The notes beneath the pieces are model-generated. The model saw only the letters and a list, made by a program, of their open reading frames with translations, ran no database searches and was not told the DNA's origin. Made by a program: the position numbers and the translations under genes. Of a stretch of DNA of 64,000 bases, positions 9,178-19,103 are shown piece after piece (the first letter of the stretch is position 1; the number at the start of each line of letters is the position of its first letter). Source of the DNA: an uncultured Alphaproteobacteria bacterium (lineage in GTDB: Bacteria > Pseudomonadota > Alphaproteobacteria > HIMB59 > GCA-002718135). Where the stretch lies: assembly GCA_902621855.1 (NCBI GenBank), contig CACNNQ010000002.1:1-64000 (forward strand), read 5' to 3'.

Positions 9178-10425
9178 ATGACCTTAAAATCTGAGTTCTT
9201 AAATGAAATAAATTTAAGAGGATTTATTTATCAAGCAACTGATATTGAAGAGCTTGATAAAATTATGTACAAAAAAAATATTGGTGGATACATAGGTTTC
9301 GATATTACAAGTGATAGCCTTCATATAGGCAGCTTAGTTCAATTAATGCTTTTGCACTGGCTAAATTATTATGGTCATAAATCAATAGCTTTAGTTGGAG
9401 GAGGCACAACACTTATTGGCGATCCCTCAGGTAAAGATAGTGCAAGACTAATTTTAGATAAAAAGACTATAGATAATAATATTAATAATATAACTAAAAC
9501 TTTTCATCAATTTATCGATATTAACAATAATTCGTTAATAATAAATAACTATGATTGGCTCTCAGAATTAAATTATATAAATTTTCTTAGAGAATTTGGA
9601 TCTAAAATTTCATTAAATAAGATGTTAACATTTGAATCAATCAAAACTAGATTAGATAGAGAACAAACTTTATCAATATTAGAATTTAATTATATGCTCC
9701 TTCAAGGTTATGACTTTTTTTACTTAAATAAAAATTATGATTGCTTACTTCAAATGGGTGGGTCCGATCAGTGGGGAAATATTTTGAGCGGTATAGATTT
9801 TATTCGTAAAATAGAAAATAAAAAAGCTTTTGGAATTACATCACCATTGATAACTAATTCTGATGGATCAAAAATGGGAAAGACTGCAAATGGTGCAATC
9901 TGGTTAGATGAAAAAAAATTATCTCACTACGATTTTTTCCAATTTTGGAGAAATGTAGACGATGCAAATGTAGGAAAGTTTTTATATTTATTTACAAAAA
10001 TTCCTATTGATGAAATAAAAAAACTTTCTAAATTAAAAGATAAAGAGATTAATGTAGCAAAAGAATATCTAGCCTTTGAAGTAACAAAAATTGTTAGAGG
10101 TGAAAAAGCTGCTCAAGAAGCAAAAGATATAAGTAGTAATTTATTCAATTCAAAAATTAATGATTTTAGGGCAAAAAGTTATACAATAAATATAGACAAT
10201 ATTGTTAATGAAACTTTTAATTTAATTGATGCAGTAGAAAAATTAGATTTAGTAAAAACTAGAAGTGAAACTAAAAGACTTATAAAATCAAATGGTCTCA
10301 AAATAAATGATATCATTTACAATGAAACTAATTATTCTTTGAAAAAATTTACTGATATTAATGAGATAAAAATTACTATTGGAAAGAAAAAAATTGGTAT
10401 ACTAAAACTTGAAAAAGCTAAATAG
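9178..10425 (+). CDS. tyrS: Tyrosyl-tRNA synthetase
   Basis: A 415-residue class I synthetase that charges tRNA-Tyr. The HIGH-type signature LHIGS is at residues 48-52 and the KMSKS-type loop GSKMGKT at 230-236. GGSDQWGN near 194-201 is the tyrosine-binding QW(G)N block. The last ~65 residues form the S4-like RNA-binding domain. The 3' end overlaps the convergent prfB stop by 8 bp, leaving no room for a separate terminator. Confidence 0.96.
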   Translation: MTLKSEFLNEINLRGFIYQATDIEELDKIMYKKNIGGYIGFDITSDSLHIGSLVQLMLLHWLNYYGHKSIALVGGGTTLIGDPSGKDSARLILDKKTIDNNINNITKTFHQFIDINNNSLIINNYDWLSELNYINFLREFGSKISLNKMLTFESIKTRLDREQTLSILEFNYMLLQGYDFFYLNKNYDCLLQMGGSDQWGNILSGIDFIRKIENKKAFGITSPLITNSDGSKMGKTANGAIWLDEKKLSHYDFFQFWRNVDDANVGKFLYLFTKIPIDEIKKLSKLKDKEINVAKEYLAFEVTKIVRGEKAAQEAKDISSNLFNSKINDFRAKSYTINIDNIVNETFNLIDAVEKLDLVKTRSETKRLIKSNGLKINDIIYNETNYSLKKFTDINEIKITIGKKKIGILKLEKAK

Positions 10426-11516
10426 TTAGCGAATTTTCTAGAAACTTATCAATTTTACCATCTAAAACTTCATTAACATTAGATGTTTCATAATCTGAAC
10501 GTAAGTCCTTTATTAATTTATAAGGGTGTAAAATATACGATCTTATTTGATTTCCCCAACCTATCTCTTTTTTTTGTTTATTGGCTTGATTTTCTTGTTC
10601 TTTTCTTTTTTGTAATTCTAATTCAAATAATCTTGATTTAAGCATATTCATAGCATTTGATCTATTTTTATGTTGAGACCTATCACTTTGACATTGAACA
10701 ACAATATTTGTTGGTAGATGGGTAATTCTAACAGCGCTATCAGTCTTGTTAACATGTTGACCTCCTGCACCAGATGCCCTAAATGTGTCAATTCTTAAAT
10801 CAGCATCAATCACATCAATATCAATTTTTTCATCAACTTCAGGATATACCCAAACACTTGCAAAGCTTGTATGCCTTCTTTTATTGCTATCAAATGGAGA
10901 TATTCTTACTAATCTATGTATACCACTTTCTTTTTTTAACCAACCGTAAGAATATTCTTTTGAAATTTTTAAAATACATGATTTAATACCAGCCTCTTCA
11001 CCTTTTGTTTCTTGGTACAATGTAACTTTACAGTTTTCTTGAGACTCTGCCCATCTCAAATACATTCTTTGTAACATTTCTGCCCAATCCTGACTTTCTG
11101 TTCCACCTGCGCCAGCATGAATTTCAATAAATGCATTATAATGATCTGCATCATCACTCAACAAATTTATATATCTCATTTTGGTAGAAAGTTTTAAAAT
11201 ATTTTCTGTCTCTATAAATAATTCCCTAGCTAAATTTTCATCATAATCCTCATTAATTAGAAGATAAAATTCATCAATAGATTTTATTGATTTTTGTAAT
11301 AAGTTGAAATCATATAACTTTTTTTCTATATTTTTTATTTTTTGAAAAAGATTTTTTGCATCTGAATTAGACCAAATATTTTTATCAGCTGTTATAGTTT
11401 TTAAATTAGATAAATTTTTTTTAAGAGTTTCGTAGTCAAACCCCCCTCCTTATAAGATCATAATTGGATCTTATTTTATCCAAATTAATTTCAATGTTTT
11501 CAATATAATTAGACAT
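10418..11516 (-). CDS. prfB: Peptide chain release factor 2, expressed by programmed +1 frameshift
   Basis: RF2 terminates translation at UGA and UAA. The long open part covers about 253 residues from an internal ATG and contains the GGQ motif (SGAGGQHVN) and the RF2 region preceding domain 3. The family should be about 365 residues. Reading upstream in the same frame to the GAC at 11437 gives a normal RF2 N-terminus (DYETLKKNLSNLK). A 26-codon zero-frame segment starting with ATG at 11516 ends in an in-frame TGA at 11438-11436. Joining the parts by +1 shift gives 365 residues, exactly the E. coli length. Calling only the internal ATG would wrongly truncate the protein. Confidence 0.93.
11435..11450 (-). 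promoter_or_regulatory. RF2 autoregulatory +1 frameshift site
   Basis: On the minus strand the site reads AGGAGG, GGG, GTT, TGA, C. The Shine-Dalgarno-like AGGAGG sits 3 nt before the last sense codon, the same spacing as the E. coli element. The in-frame TGA followed by C is the classical poor terminator that lets low RF2 levels favour the shift. The slippery codon is GTT rather than the nearly universal CTT, which is unusual. Six consecutive G are present, so a one-base length error would also change the reading. Confidence 0.82.
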
Positions 11517-11521
11517 ATCTA

Positions 11522-13867
11522 TTATTGTAATAAACCACCTGTTCCTGAAATGGAATTATTTTTAATAGTCCCAAGGTTATCAAGTATATCAATCTTTTTA
11601 TTATATGGTTCGGAACCAACAATATATGGTTCTAAAATACTAATATCATTAGTAGATGGAAGACCAGAATTTGGATCTATTCTTACAAAACTAATGCCTG
11701 AGGGAACTCTAAATGGAATGTTATTTGAATTTAAATCAATTTTTTTTGCAAAATTATTAAATATTGGAACCGCAACTGATGATCCTGTTTGTTTATATCC
11801 TAATGATTTTGGCATATCGTATCCGACATATATACCAATGACCATATTAGGAGTAAAACCAATAAACCAAGCATCCTTATTATCATTTGTAGTTCCAGTT
11901 TTACCAGCAAGAGAGATATTTAATTCTTTAAGATTTTTAGCAGTACCTCTTTTGATTACTCCTTCCATCATTGATGTAATTTGGTAAGCTATTTTTTCAT
12001 CAATCACCTTGTAATATGTTTTAGTTATTTTAGGAATTTCTAATTTATTTTGAATAGTATTCATTTTGCAATTTTGACAATATTTATCATCTGAATTGTA
12101 AATAATTTTTCCATCTTTTGAGTAAATACTGTTTATTATGTTTGGCATTATTTTATTTCCTCCATTTGCAATTATGGCATAAGCATTTGTTAAATCTAAT
12201 AAAGAAACTTGACCTGAGCCTAAAGACATTGACAATTGAGAGCTTATTCCATCTTCTATTCCAAATTTTTTTATTAAATCAATTATTTTGCTCATACCTA
12301 TTCTATCTGCAAGTCTAACAGTCATTAAATTTCTTGATTTCTCTATTCCAGTTCTCATTGTAGTAAGACCATAAAATTCATCAGTATAGTTTGCAGGTTT
12401 CCATTTTGGCAATCCAGGGCCTTGGTCTACTACGTAAGGAGCATCTAATATTAATGTAGAAGGGGTGTAGCCTTCATTTAATGCAGCCATATAAACAAAT
12501 GGTTTAAAAGCAGATCCAGGCTGTCTCTTAGCTTGAGTCGCTCGATTAAATTCACTAAGTTTAAAACTAAAACCACCAGACATTGCAAGGACATTCCCAT
12601 TATGAGGATCCATCACTACTATAGCTCCATTTACTTGGGGAATTTGTCTTATGATATTTTTACCTTCAATATTCTCCAAGAAAATTACATCACCCTTATT
12701 GAATAATATTTTTTTTAACCATTTATTTTCTTCAATTTTTAGATCTATATTATGTCTTTTGAAGTAAAAGTCATAAGTTGTAAGTTCTTTTGTTTCAGAA
12801 ATATCATTAATTAAGACTGGAAACCACTTATCAGCATAAGGGTTAATTTTTTCAATAGAATTAATATTTTCTAAAAATTGATCTTCAGTAAAATTAAATA
12901 AAACACCATCCCAACCTTGTTTTTTCTGATAGCTTAATAATCCCTCAATTAAACTATTTTCAGCTAACTTTTGTATTTCACTATCAATAGAAGTTTTAAT
13001 AATTAATCCTTCGGAATATAGTTTATTCTTTCCATAATTATTATAGAGTTCTTTTCTTATTTCCTCATAATAATATTCTCCTTGTACAAATTTATTTTCT
13101 ACACGTTTAAAAACTTTTATAGGTTTTGTTTTGTAAACAAGATCATTTTTTTGAATGAATTTGTTTGCATACATCCTATCAATAACCCAGTTTCTTCTTT
13201 CTAAAGCACTTTTATAATTTTTTTTTGGATTGTAATTGTTGGGTGCTTTAGGCAAAGCGGCTAAAAATGCAATTTCATGCAACTCTAACTCATAAATTGA
13301 TTTATTAAAATAATTTAAACTAGCTGACGCAATACCATAAGAACCGTACCCTAAATAAATATCATTTAAGTATAGTTCTAATATTTGATTTTTACTTAAT
13401 AAATTTTCTATTCTTATAGCTAATAAAATCTCTTTGATTTTTCTCTCATAACTAATCTCATTTGTTAATAATAAATTTTTTACAACTTGTTGCGTAATTG
13501 TAGATGCTCCAACAACTCTTTTGCTAGAAGAAAAATTTAAAGTATTAGTAAAAATTGCTCTAAATATTGCAACTATATCAATACCGTAATGATTATAAAA
13601 TTTTTTATCTTCAGAAGATATGAAAGCTTCTTTTATTCTATTTGGAATTCTTTCTACAGGTACAAATATTCTTTCTTCTACATAAAAACTTTTTAGTAGT
13701 ATTCCATCTGAACTATAAATTCTAGAAGATAGATTAGGTTTGTAATTTATGATTTTTTCATATGTAGGTAATTGAGGTGAAAAATACCAAAGAAGATAAA
13801 AAACAAAGAAACTTAAAAATAAAGTGATAATAGCTGATGAAATTAACGTAATTTTTATGAATCTCAT
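11522..13867 (-). CDS. mrcA: Class A penicillin-binding protein 1A (bifunctional)
   Basis: A 781-residue inner-membrane peptidoglycan synthase. One N-terminal helix (residues 5-28) precedes a GT51 glycosyltransferase domain with the catalytic EDKKFYNHYG near 86-95. An insert domain follows, then the transpeptidase with SxxK in PGSAFKPF near 450, a SRN motif, and KTGTT near 655. It polymerises glycan strands and cross-links peptides in the periplasm. Its stop is 5 nt before the prfB start on the same strand, so prfB may share its transcript. It is divergent from rne with a 121-nt gap. Confidence 0.95.
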   Translation of the reverse strand: MRFIKITLISSAIITLFLSFFVFYLLWYFSPQLPTYEKIINYKPNLSSRIYSSDGILLKSFYVEERIFVPVERIPNRIKEAFISSEDKKFYNHYGIDIVAIFRAIFTNTLNFSSSKRVVGASTITQQVVKNLLLTNEISYERKIKEILLAIRIENLLSKNQILELYLNDIYLGYGSYGIASASLNYFNKSIYELELHEIAFLAALPKAPNNYNPKKNYKSALERRNWVIDRMYANKFIQKNDLVYKTKPIKVFKRVENKFVQGEYYYEEIRKELYNNYGKNKLYSEGLIIKTSIDSEIQKLAENSLIEGLLSYQKKQGWDGVLFNFTEDQFLENINSIEKINPYADKWFPVLINDISETKELTTYDFYFKRHNIDLKIEENKWLKKILFNKGDVIFLENIEGKNIIRQIPQVNGAIVVMDPHNGNVLAMSGGFSFKLSEFNRATQAKRQPGSAFKPFVYMAALNEGYTPSTLILDAPYVVDQGPGLPKWKPANYTDEFYGLTTMRTGIEKSRNLMTVRLADRIGMSKIIDLIKKFGIEDGISSQLSMSLGSGQVSLLDLTNAYAIIANGGNKIMPNIINSIYSKDGKIIYNSDDKYCQNCKMNTIQNKLEIPKITKTYYKVIDEKIAYQITSMMEGVIKRGTAKNLKELNISLAGKTGTTNDNKDAWFIGFTPNMVIGIYVGYDMPKSLGYKQTGSSVAVPIFNNFAKKIDLNSNNIPFRVPSGISFVRIDPNSGLPSTNDISILEPYIVGSEPYNKKIDILDNLGTIKNNSISGTGGLLQ

Positions 13868-13988
13868 AATTATGTAATAATCTACATTGTGAAATAGTTA
13901 AAAATATGACATTAAACCAAAATAATACAAAAATAATACATATAATAATGATTTTAACATTAAATAAATTTTACGGAGTTTCGGCTAT

Positions 13989-15881
13989 ATGTCAAAAAAT
14001 ATACTTATTGATGCAACAAATAACAATGAAACAAGAATTGCAGTTACTGATAATGGAAAATTAGATGATTTTGAAATTGAAACAAATAAAAAAAATTCAG
14101 TAAAAGGAGATGTATATCTTGCCAAGATAACCAGAATAGAACCTTCATTACAAGCAGCTTTTGTTGATTTTGGTACTAATAGAAATGGCTTTCTTCCATT
14201 GACAGAAATACATCCAGATTATTTTAAAATTCCAGCTGCTGATGAAAAAATAATTAAAGAATTATCAGATAATATTTACAATGAAGAAACTGATGAAGAA
14301 GAATTAACAGATAATTCTAATAATTCTTCATCAGAACCTTCAAATTATTCAAATATTGAAACTGATGAAGAAAATATACACGAAAATTCACAAGAAATAA
14401 AACCAAAGAATAAAATCCTGAATCCAAAAAAACAATACTTTAATTTTTTTAGAAAGTATAAAATTCAAGATGTTATAAGACCAAGACAAGTAATTCTTGT
14501 GCAAATTAACAAGGAGGAAAGAGGTTTAAAGGGTGCAGCATTAACAACATACTTATCTTTTGCTGGAAGGTATTGTGTCTTAATGCCTAATAGTATGAAT
14601 AATGATGGTATATCTAGAAAAATTGGAGATCTAGAAGAAAGAAAAAAATTAAAAAAAATATTATCTTCAGTTAAAGTACCCAAAAGAATGTCAATTATTG
14701 TAAGAACTGCAGGAATAGGAAAAAATAAAAAAGAGATATCTAAAGATATCGACTTTCTAGTCACTCAATGGAATAAAATTAGAGAATTAACGCTAAAATC
14801 TGAAGCTCCAAAACTAGTCTATGAAGAAGGTAATGTTCTAAAAAGAGCTATAAGAGATATGCTGAGTGATGACGTAGAGAAAATATTAGTAGATGGAAAA
14901 GAAGGATACGATCAAGTTAAAAAAATAGCAAAAAATATTGTTCCAGCATTTACAAAAAAAATTAAACAATTTAAGTCTAAAGAAAATTCATTATTTGCAG
15001 AAAACAACATAGAGTCTCAAATTAACGAATTATTTAGTTTGAGTGTAAAATTAAAATCAGGAGGATCAATTGTCATAAACACAACTGAAGCTTTAGTTGC
15101 TATAGACGTTAATTCTGGAAAAAATACGTCAGAAAGAAACATAGAAAATACAGCATTAAAAACAAATTTAGAGGCCTCTATAGAAATAGCAAGACAGCTA
15201 CGTTTAAGAGATTTAGGTGGTTTGGTTGTAATTGATTATATTGATATGGATGATTACAGGAATAATTTTAAAGTAGAAAAGAGTCTAAAAACTGCATTGA
15301 TAAGAGATAGAGCAAGAGTGCAATTTGGAAGAATAAGTATGTTTGGTTTGATGGAACTGTCCAGACAAAGATTAAGATCGAGTTTAATAGATAAATCTTT
15401 TGAAAAGTGCAACTATTGTAAAGGGTCTGGTTTAATTTTAAATTCTATTTCTATTGGTGATCAAATATTAAAAGTAATAAAAGAGAAACTTTCCAATCAT
15501 AATGGATCTATTGTTAATGTGAAATGTAACTCAGATTTAGCTGAAAATTTATTAAATGCAAAAAAAAATGATATTTTATTACTTGAAAATATTTATAATT
15601 CTAAAATTATGTTTAATTTTAATAGTCAATATTCATTACACGATCCAATAATTGATATCGAAAATAATGAAAAATTAGCACAAATTGAAAATGAAACAAA
15701 TAAAACAAAAAAGAATATTAATAATGGTGAAAAAAAAATCAAAATAAATAAAAAAAAGACAAAACCTAAAATTTCAAAATTAAAGAAAAGTGAAATAAAT
15801 CAAGATAATGATAATAATGATGACAACTTAACTAATTTAAAAGAAGATAAACTAGAAGAAAAAACAGGGTGGTGGTCATAA
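13989..15881 (+). CDS. rne: Ribonuclease E (short form)
   Basis: A 630-residue RNase E/G endonuclease that starts mRNA decay and rRNA/tRNA processing. The S1 domain (AAFVDFGTNRNGFLP near 56-70) is interrupted by an acidic, Ser/Asn/Glu-rich insert at about 95-140. Catalytic Asp candidates are in ALVAIDVNSG and LVVIDYIDMDD. The Zn-link CNYCKGSG follows near 477. The C-terminal region is only ~130 residues, Lys/Asn-rich, and ends in GWWS, resembling the C-terminal GWW-type motif of alphaproteobacterial RNase E linked to PNPase binding. It is far shorter than E. coli RNase E (1061). Confidence 0.94.
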   Translation: MSKNILIDATNNNETRIAVTDNGKLDDFEIETNKKNSVKGDVYLAKITRIEPSLQAAFVDFGTNRNGFLPLTEIHPDYFKIPAADEKIIKELSDNIYNEETDEEELTDNSNNSSSEPSNYSNIETDEENIHENSQEIKPKNKILNPKKQYFNFFRKYKIQDVIRPRQVILVQINKEERGLKGAALTTYLSFAGRYCVLMPNSMNNDGISRKIGDLEERKKLKKILSSVKVPKRMSIIVRTAGIGKNKKEISKDIDFLVTQWNKIRELTLKSEAPKLVYEEGNVLKRAIRDMLSDDVEKILVDGKEGYDQVKKIAKNIVPAFTKKIKQFKSKENSLFAENNIESQINELFSLSVKLKSGGSIVINTTEALVAIDVNSGKNTSERNIENTALKTNLEASIEIARQLRLRDLGGLVVIDYIDMDDYRNNFKVEKSLKTALIRDRARVQFGRISMFGLMELSRQRLRSSLIDKSFEKCNYCKGSGLILNSISIGDQILKVIKEKLSNHNGSIVNVKCNSDLAENLLNAKKNDILLLENIYNSKIMFNFNSQYSLHDPIIDIENNEKLAQIENETNKTKKNINNGEKKIKINKKKTKPKISKLKKSEINQDNDNNDDNLTNLKEDKLEEKTGWWS

Positions 15882-17155
15882 AAAGTTATTTTTTATTAAT
15901 CTTTTTATTTGTTTTTTTTACAAATTCTAAATCGTTCTCATCACAAATATTAGATTTTGAAACAGAAACATTTGTTAAGTCTTTAATAAGTGATGTTATC
16001 AATGTTAATAAAATTAATAAGCAAATAAATTTTAAAATTATTAATGACAACAACATAAATGCTTTTGTGGATAAAAATAATGATATTTATATAACATCAG
16101 GATTAATAGAAAATTGTGATGATTATGTTGCTTTACTATTAGTAATTTCTCATGAGATAGGTCACGTGGAACTTAATCATGTAAAAGATAGAATTTCTAA
16201 TCTTAACAAAACATCAAAAATCTATGACATATCAAATCTTTCAATTATTGCTGGCTCATTAATTTCAAATAATACTGAAGTTTTAAAGGGACTTGCATTA
16301 AGTTCGGCTACTGTATCAGCTCAAAACATAAATTTTAGTAAGAACCAGGAAATGGAAGCAGATTACTATGCTATTGATACATTAAAAAAATTAAATCTAT
16401 ATTCAGACTCAATTAAAAATTTACTTTTAACAATAGAAAACGAATTATTAAATAAAGGATTAACAAAAGATATATTAAGAATTAGTACACATCCTTATTT
16501 TGAAGAAAGGATAAATATCATCAATTATTCAAACGAATTTACATCATCAGTTTTTGATTTAAATAAGAATAAAAAATTTAATTTCATTAAAGCTAAATTT
16601 ATTGGATACAATGGAAATGATCTGGGTTTATTAAATCTTGAAGATACCTATAGAATATATGCCAATTCAATATTAAACTCAAAAAAGGGAAATTTAAAAA
16701 AATCTCTTAAAGATCTTAACAGTTTAATATCCAATAACAAAAATTATATTTTTTTAATTGAGACAAAAGCAGATATCCTTTTTTCATATGGTTATATCAA
16801 TGAAGCAATACTTTTTTATAAAAAAGTTCTTTTACATTTTCCAGATAATTACTATGCACAAATTAGAATTTTTGAAAATACCCAAATAGATAAGTTATCT
16901 ATGATAGAAAAAAAAATACTCTTTAATGAAAATTTAAATCTTCTTTCAAAATATTATAATAATAAAAACATTCTTCAAACTTATTTAGAATTATCAAAGT
17001 TAACAAAGAAAAATGAATGGGTAAATTTCCTCAATTTTTGGCTTTTTAAAGATAATGACATAAAGGAAATTCAAAAAAATCTTGAAAATTATAAAAAATC
17101 TAGTGATAAAGATTTGTCCAATTTAGTAGAAATAATTAATAATCATTATTTATGA
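15869..17155 (+). CDS. Periplasmic M48-family metallopeptidase with TPR-like tail
   Basis: A 428-residue protein with a GTG start that overlaps the last codons of rne by 13 nt. A hydrophobic N-terminal signal spans residues 5-24. The zinc site is HEIGH at 95-99, with the third ligand likely E163 in MEADYYA. The C-terminal half (about 230-428) is helical with TPR-like periodicity. This layout matches BepA/YfgC-type periplasmic proteases, which do quality control of outer-membrane proteins such as LptD. The BepA role is inference; the peptidase family is clear. Confidence 0.85.
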   Translation: MVVIKSYFLLIFLFVFFTNSKSFSSQILDFETETFVKSLISDVINVNKINKQINFKIINDNNINAFVDKNNDIYITSGLIENCDDYVALLLVISHEIGHVELNHVKDRISNLNKTSKIYDISNLSIIAGSLISNNTEVLKGLALSSATVSAQNINFSKNQEMEADYYAIDTLKKLNLYSDSIKNLLLTIENELLNKGLTKDILRISTHPYFEERINIINYSNEFTSSVFDLNKNKKFNFIKAKFIGYNGNDLGLLNLEDTYRIYANSILNSKKGNLKKSLKDLNSLISNNKNYIFLIETKADILFSYGYINEAILFYKKVLLHFPDNYYAQIRIFENTQIDKLSMIEKKILFNENLNLLSKYYNNKNILQTYLELSKLTKKNEWVNFLNFWLFKDNDIKEIQKNLENYKKSSDKDLSNLVEIINNHYL

Positions 17156-18216
17156 ATGGATCATTAACAAGCACTGATTATTTTGATCTTTTTAAAAGAA
17201 GTAAAATTATTTCATCATTTTTTAATCACAGTCAAATACAGCCTTCCAGCTTAGATTTATCACTCAGTGAAGAATGCTACCAAATTAAATGCAGCTTCTT
17301 ATCACCAAAAAGTACAGTTAGACATAAATTAAAAAATTTAGTAGTAAAAAAAATCAATTTAAATAAAAAATTTACTTTTGAATTAAATAAAACATATATT
17401 GTTAAATTAAATGAAAGTTTAAATCTTGAAAATAATATCTTTGGACATTGCAATCCTAAAAGTAGTACTGGAAGATTAGATATATTTTGCAGAACAATTG
17501 TGGATTATACGGATGAATATGAAAAAATTCCTCAAAATTATAAAGGAGATATTTTTCTAGAAATAACTTGCAGATCATTTAGAGTAAAATTGCAAAAGGG
17601 TGATAAATTAAACCAATTAAGATTAATATTTAACAAAAAAAAATTTTTATCTGATGAAGAATTAGTTAAATATCATAAAAGAAGTAAATTATTTTATAAT
17701 AATATTAAAAATAATTTTAAATTTAATAATGGTGTCAAAATTTCTGTTAACTTGAAAAGTTCATCTAAAGCAGTTGCATTTTGTGCTAAAAAAAATTTAA
17801 AAGAAATTGATTTTAGCAGAATAAAATTTCATAAAACCCTTGATTATTGGAAACCAATATTTTCAAATAAAGGCACGTTGCTGATTGAAACAAATAAATT
17901 TTATATATTAAGATCAAAAGAAAAAGTTAGAATACCCCCTAACTTAGCTGGAGAAATGATACCTTATGATACTGGTATTGGAGACTTTAGAGCTCATTAT
18001 GCCGGTTTTTTTGACCCAGGTTTTGGTGACCCAAATGGATCGTATGCTGTATTAGAAGTAAAAACAAATGAAGTCCCTTTTTTATTGGAAGACAATCAAA
18101 CCATTGCAAGAATTAAATATGAAAAGTTGAACAAAAAGAGTAATATAGTATACGGAAAAAATATTAAATCAAATTATCAAAATCAGGGATTAAAACTAAG
18201 TAAACATTTTAAATAA
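17152..18216 (+). CDS. dcd: 2'-deoxycytidine 5'-triphosphate deaminase (alphaproteobacterial two-domain type)
   Basis: A 354-residue protein, about twice the size of E. coli Dcd (193), matching the duplicated DCD family of alphaproteobacteria. The N-terminal half has IQPSSLDLSL and GHCNPKSSTGRLDIF. The C-terminal half has GEMIPYDTGIGDFRAHYAGFFDPGFG, the trimeric dUTPase-like active-site fold. It converts dCTP to dUTP for thymidylate synthesis. The ATG overlaps the preceding stop (ATGA), and aroQ begins immediately after its stop. Confidence 0.9.
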   Translation: MNGSLTSTDYFDLFKRSKIISSFFNHSQIQPSSLDLSLSEECYQIKCSFLSPKSTVRHKLKNLVVKKINLNKKFTFELNKTYIVKLNESLNLENNIFGHCNPKSSTGRLDIFCRTIVDYTDEYEKIPQNYKGDIFLEITCRSFRVKLQKGDKLNQLRLIFNKKKFLSDEELVKYHKRSKLFYNNIKNNFKFNNGVKISVNLKSSSKAVAFCAKKNLKEIDFSRIKFHKTLDYWKPIFSNKGTLLIETNKFYILRSKEKVRIPPNLAGEMIPYDTGIGDFRAHYAGFFDPGFGDPNGSYAVLEVKTNEVPFLLEDNQTIARIKYEKLNKKSNIVYGKNIKSNYQNQGLKLSKHFK

Positions 18217-18654
18217 ATGAAAAAAATATTAATTATTAATGGCCCTAATCTCAATCTATTAGGTAATAGAGAAGATGATATATATGGAAAAGATAGTTTA
18301 GAAAAAATTAAATCTGATTGTGAAAAAAAGGGTACAGAAAAAAAATTGGAAATTGATTTTTTTCAATCTAATAATGAAGGGGAAATAATTGACAAGATCC
18401 ATGAAGTAAATAACAAATATGAAGGTATAATTATTAATCCAGCGGCATTTACTCACTCATCAATTGCCATTCTAGATTCACTAAGAGCAATCAGTAAGCC
18501 AAAAATAGAAATTCATTTATCAAATATTTATTCAAGAGAGGAATATAGAAAAAAAAGTATTACTTCTGAAGGAGTTGATGGTTTAATTTGTGGATTTGGT
18601 GGAAATAGTTATCTTCTAGGAATTGAAGCTATTAGTAAATTAATTTATAAATAA
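18217..18654 (+). CDS. aroQ: Type II 3-dehydroquinate dehydratase
   Basis: A 145-residue shikimate-pathway enzyme that dehydrates 3-dehydroquinate. Conserved blocks are INGPNLNLLGNRE (with the nearby tyrosine YGKDS), NPAAFTHSSIAI and EIHLSNIYSREEYRKKS, the latter holding the catalytic His region. The length is normal for the dodecameric type II enzyme. It is followed after 2 nt by accB, an order common in alphaproteobacteria. Confidence 0.95.
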   Translation: MKKILIINGPNLNLLGNREDDIYGKDSLEKIKSDCEKKGTEKKLEIDFFQSNNEGEIIDKIHEVNNKYEGIIINPAAFTHSSIAILDSLRAISKPKIEIHLSNIYSREEYRKKSITSEGVDGLICGFGGNSYLLGIEAISKLIYK

Positions 18655-18656
18655 GT

Positions 18657-19103
18657 ATGACTAAAATTGATAAAACAGATTTAGAGAATATTAAGTTAAT
18701 TGTTAAAGAATCGAAAATTAATGGTGTTGCAAAAATAAAAATAAAAAAAAATGACTATGAAATTGAGATTACCTCGAATGACTTCTCAGATAAAAATGTT
18801 TCTATTCAGAAGTTTGAAAAAAATACTGAAGTTAAAGAAGTCGATAATGCAAAGGAAATAGTAAATGAAGAAAATATAGTTAAATCTCCAATGGTTGGTG
18901 TAGCTTATCTTTCTGCTGATCCAAATTCGCAACCTTATGTTAAAGTTGGTCAACATGTAAAAGCTGGTGAAACTTTGTTGTTAATTGAAGCAATGAAGAC
19001 TTTTAATGAAATTAAAGCTCCTAGATCGGGTATTATTAAAAAGATAGTTACTTTGAATAGTCAGCCAGTTGAATATGGTGATACCCTTATAATTTTTGAA
19101 TAA
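18657..19103 (+). CDS. accB: Biotin carboxyl carrier protein of acetyl-CoA carboxylase
   Basis: A 148-residue carrier. The biotinyl domain occupies residues ~75-148, with the biotinylated lysine K114 in LIEAMKTFNE. The N-terminal ~40 residues and a flexible, charged linker complete the usual AccB layout. It carries CO2 from AccC to the carboxyltransferase in the first step of fatty acid synthesis. A 1-nt stop/start overlap (TAATG) couples it to accC. Confidence 0.96.
   Translation: MTKIDKTDLENIKLIVKESKINGVAKIKIKKNDYEIEITSNDFSDKNVSIQKFEKNTEVKEVDNAKEIVNEENIVKSPMVGVAYLSADPNSQPYVKVGQHVKAGETLLLIEAMKTFNEIKAPRSGIIKKIVTLNSQPVEYGDTLIIFE

Noticed and set aside
10418..11179. prfB as a truncated or pseudogenised 253-residue release factor
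   Set aside because: A normal N-terminal segment continues in frame upstream, preceded by a classical frameshift element; the combined length is 365 residues, so the gene is intact.
13868..13988. Strong promoter pair in the mrcA/rne gap
   Set aside because: The gap is AT-rich with many TATAAT-like matches, so none could be singled out with confidence; no long leader structure typical of rne autoregulation was recognisable.
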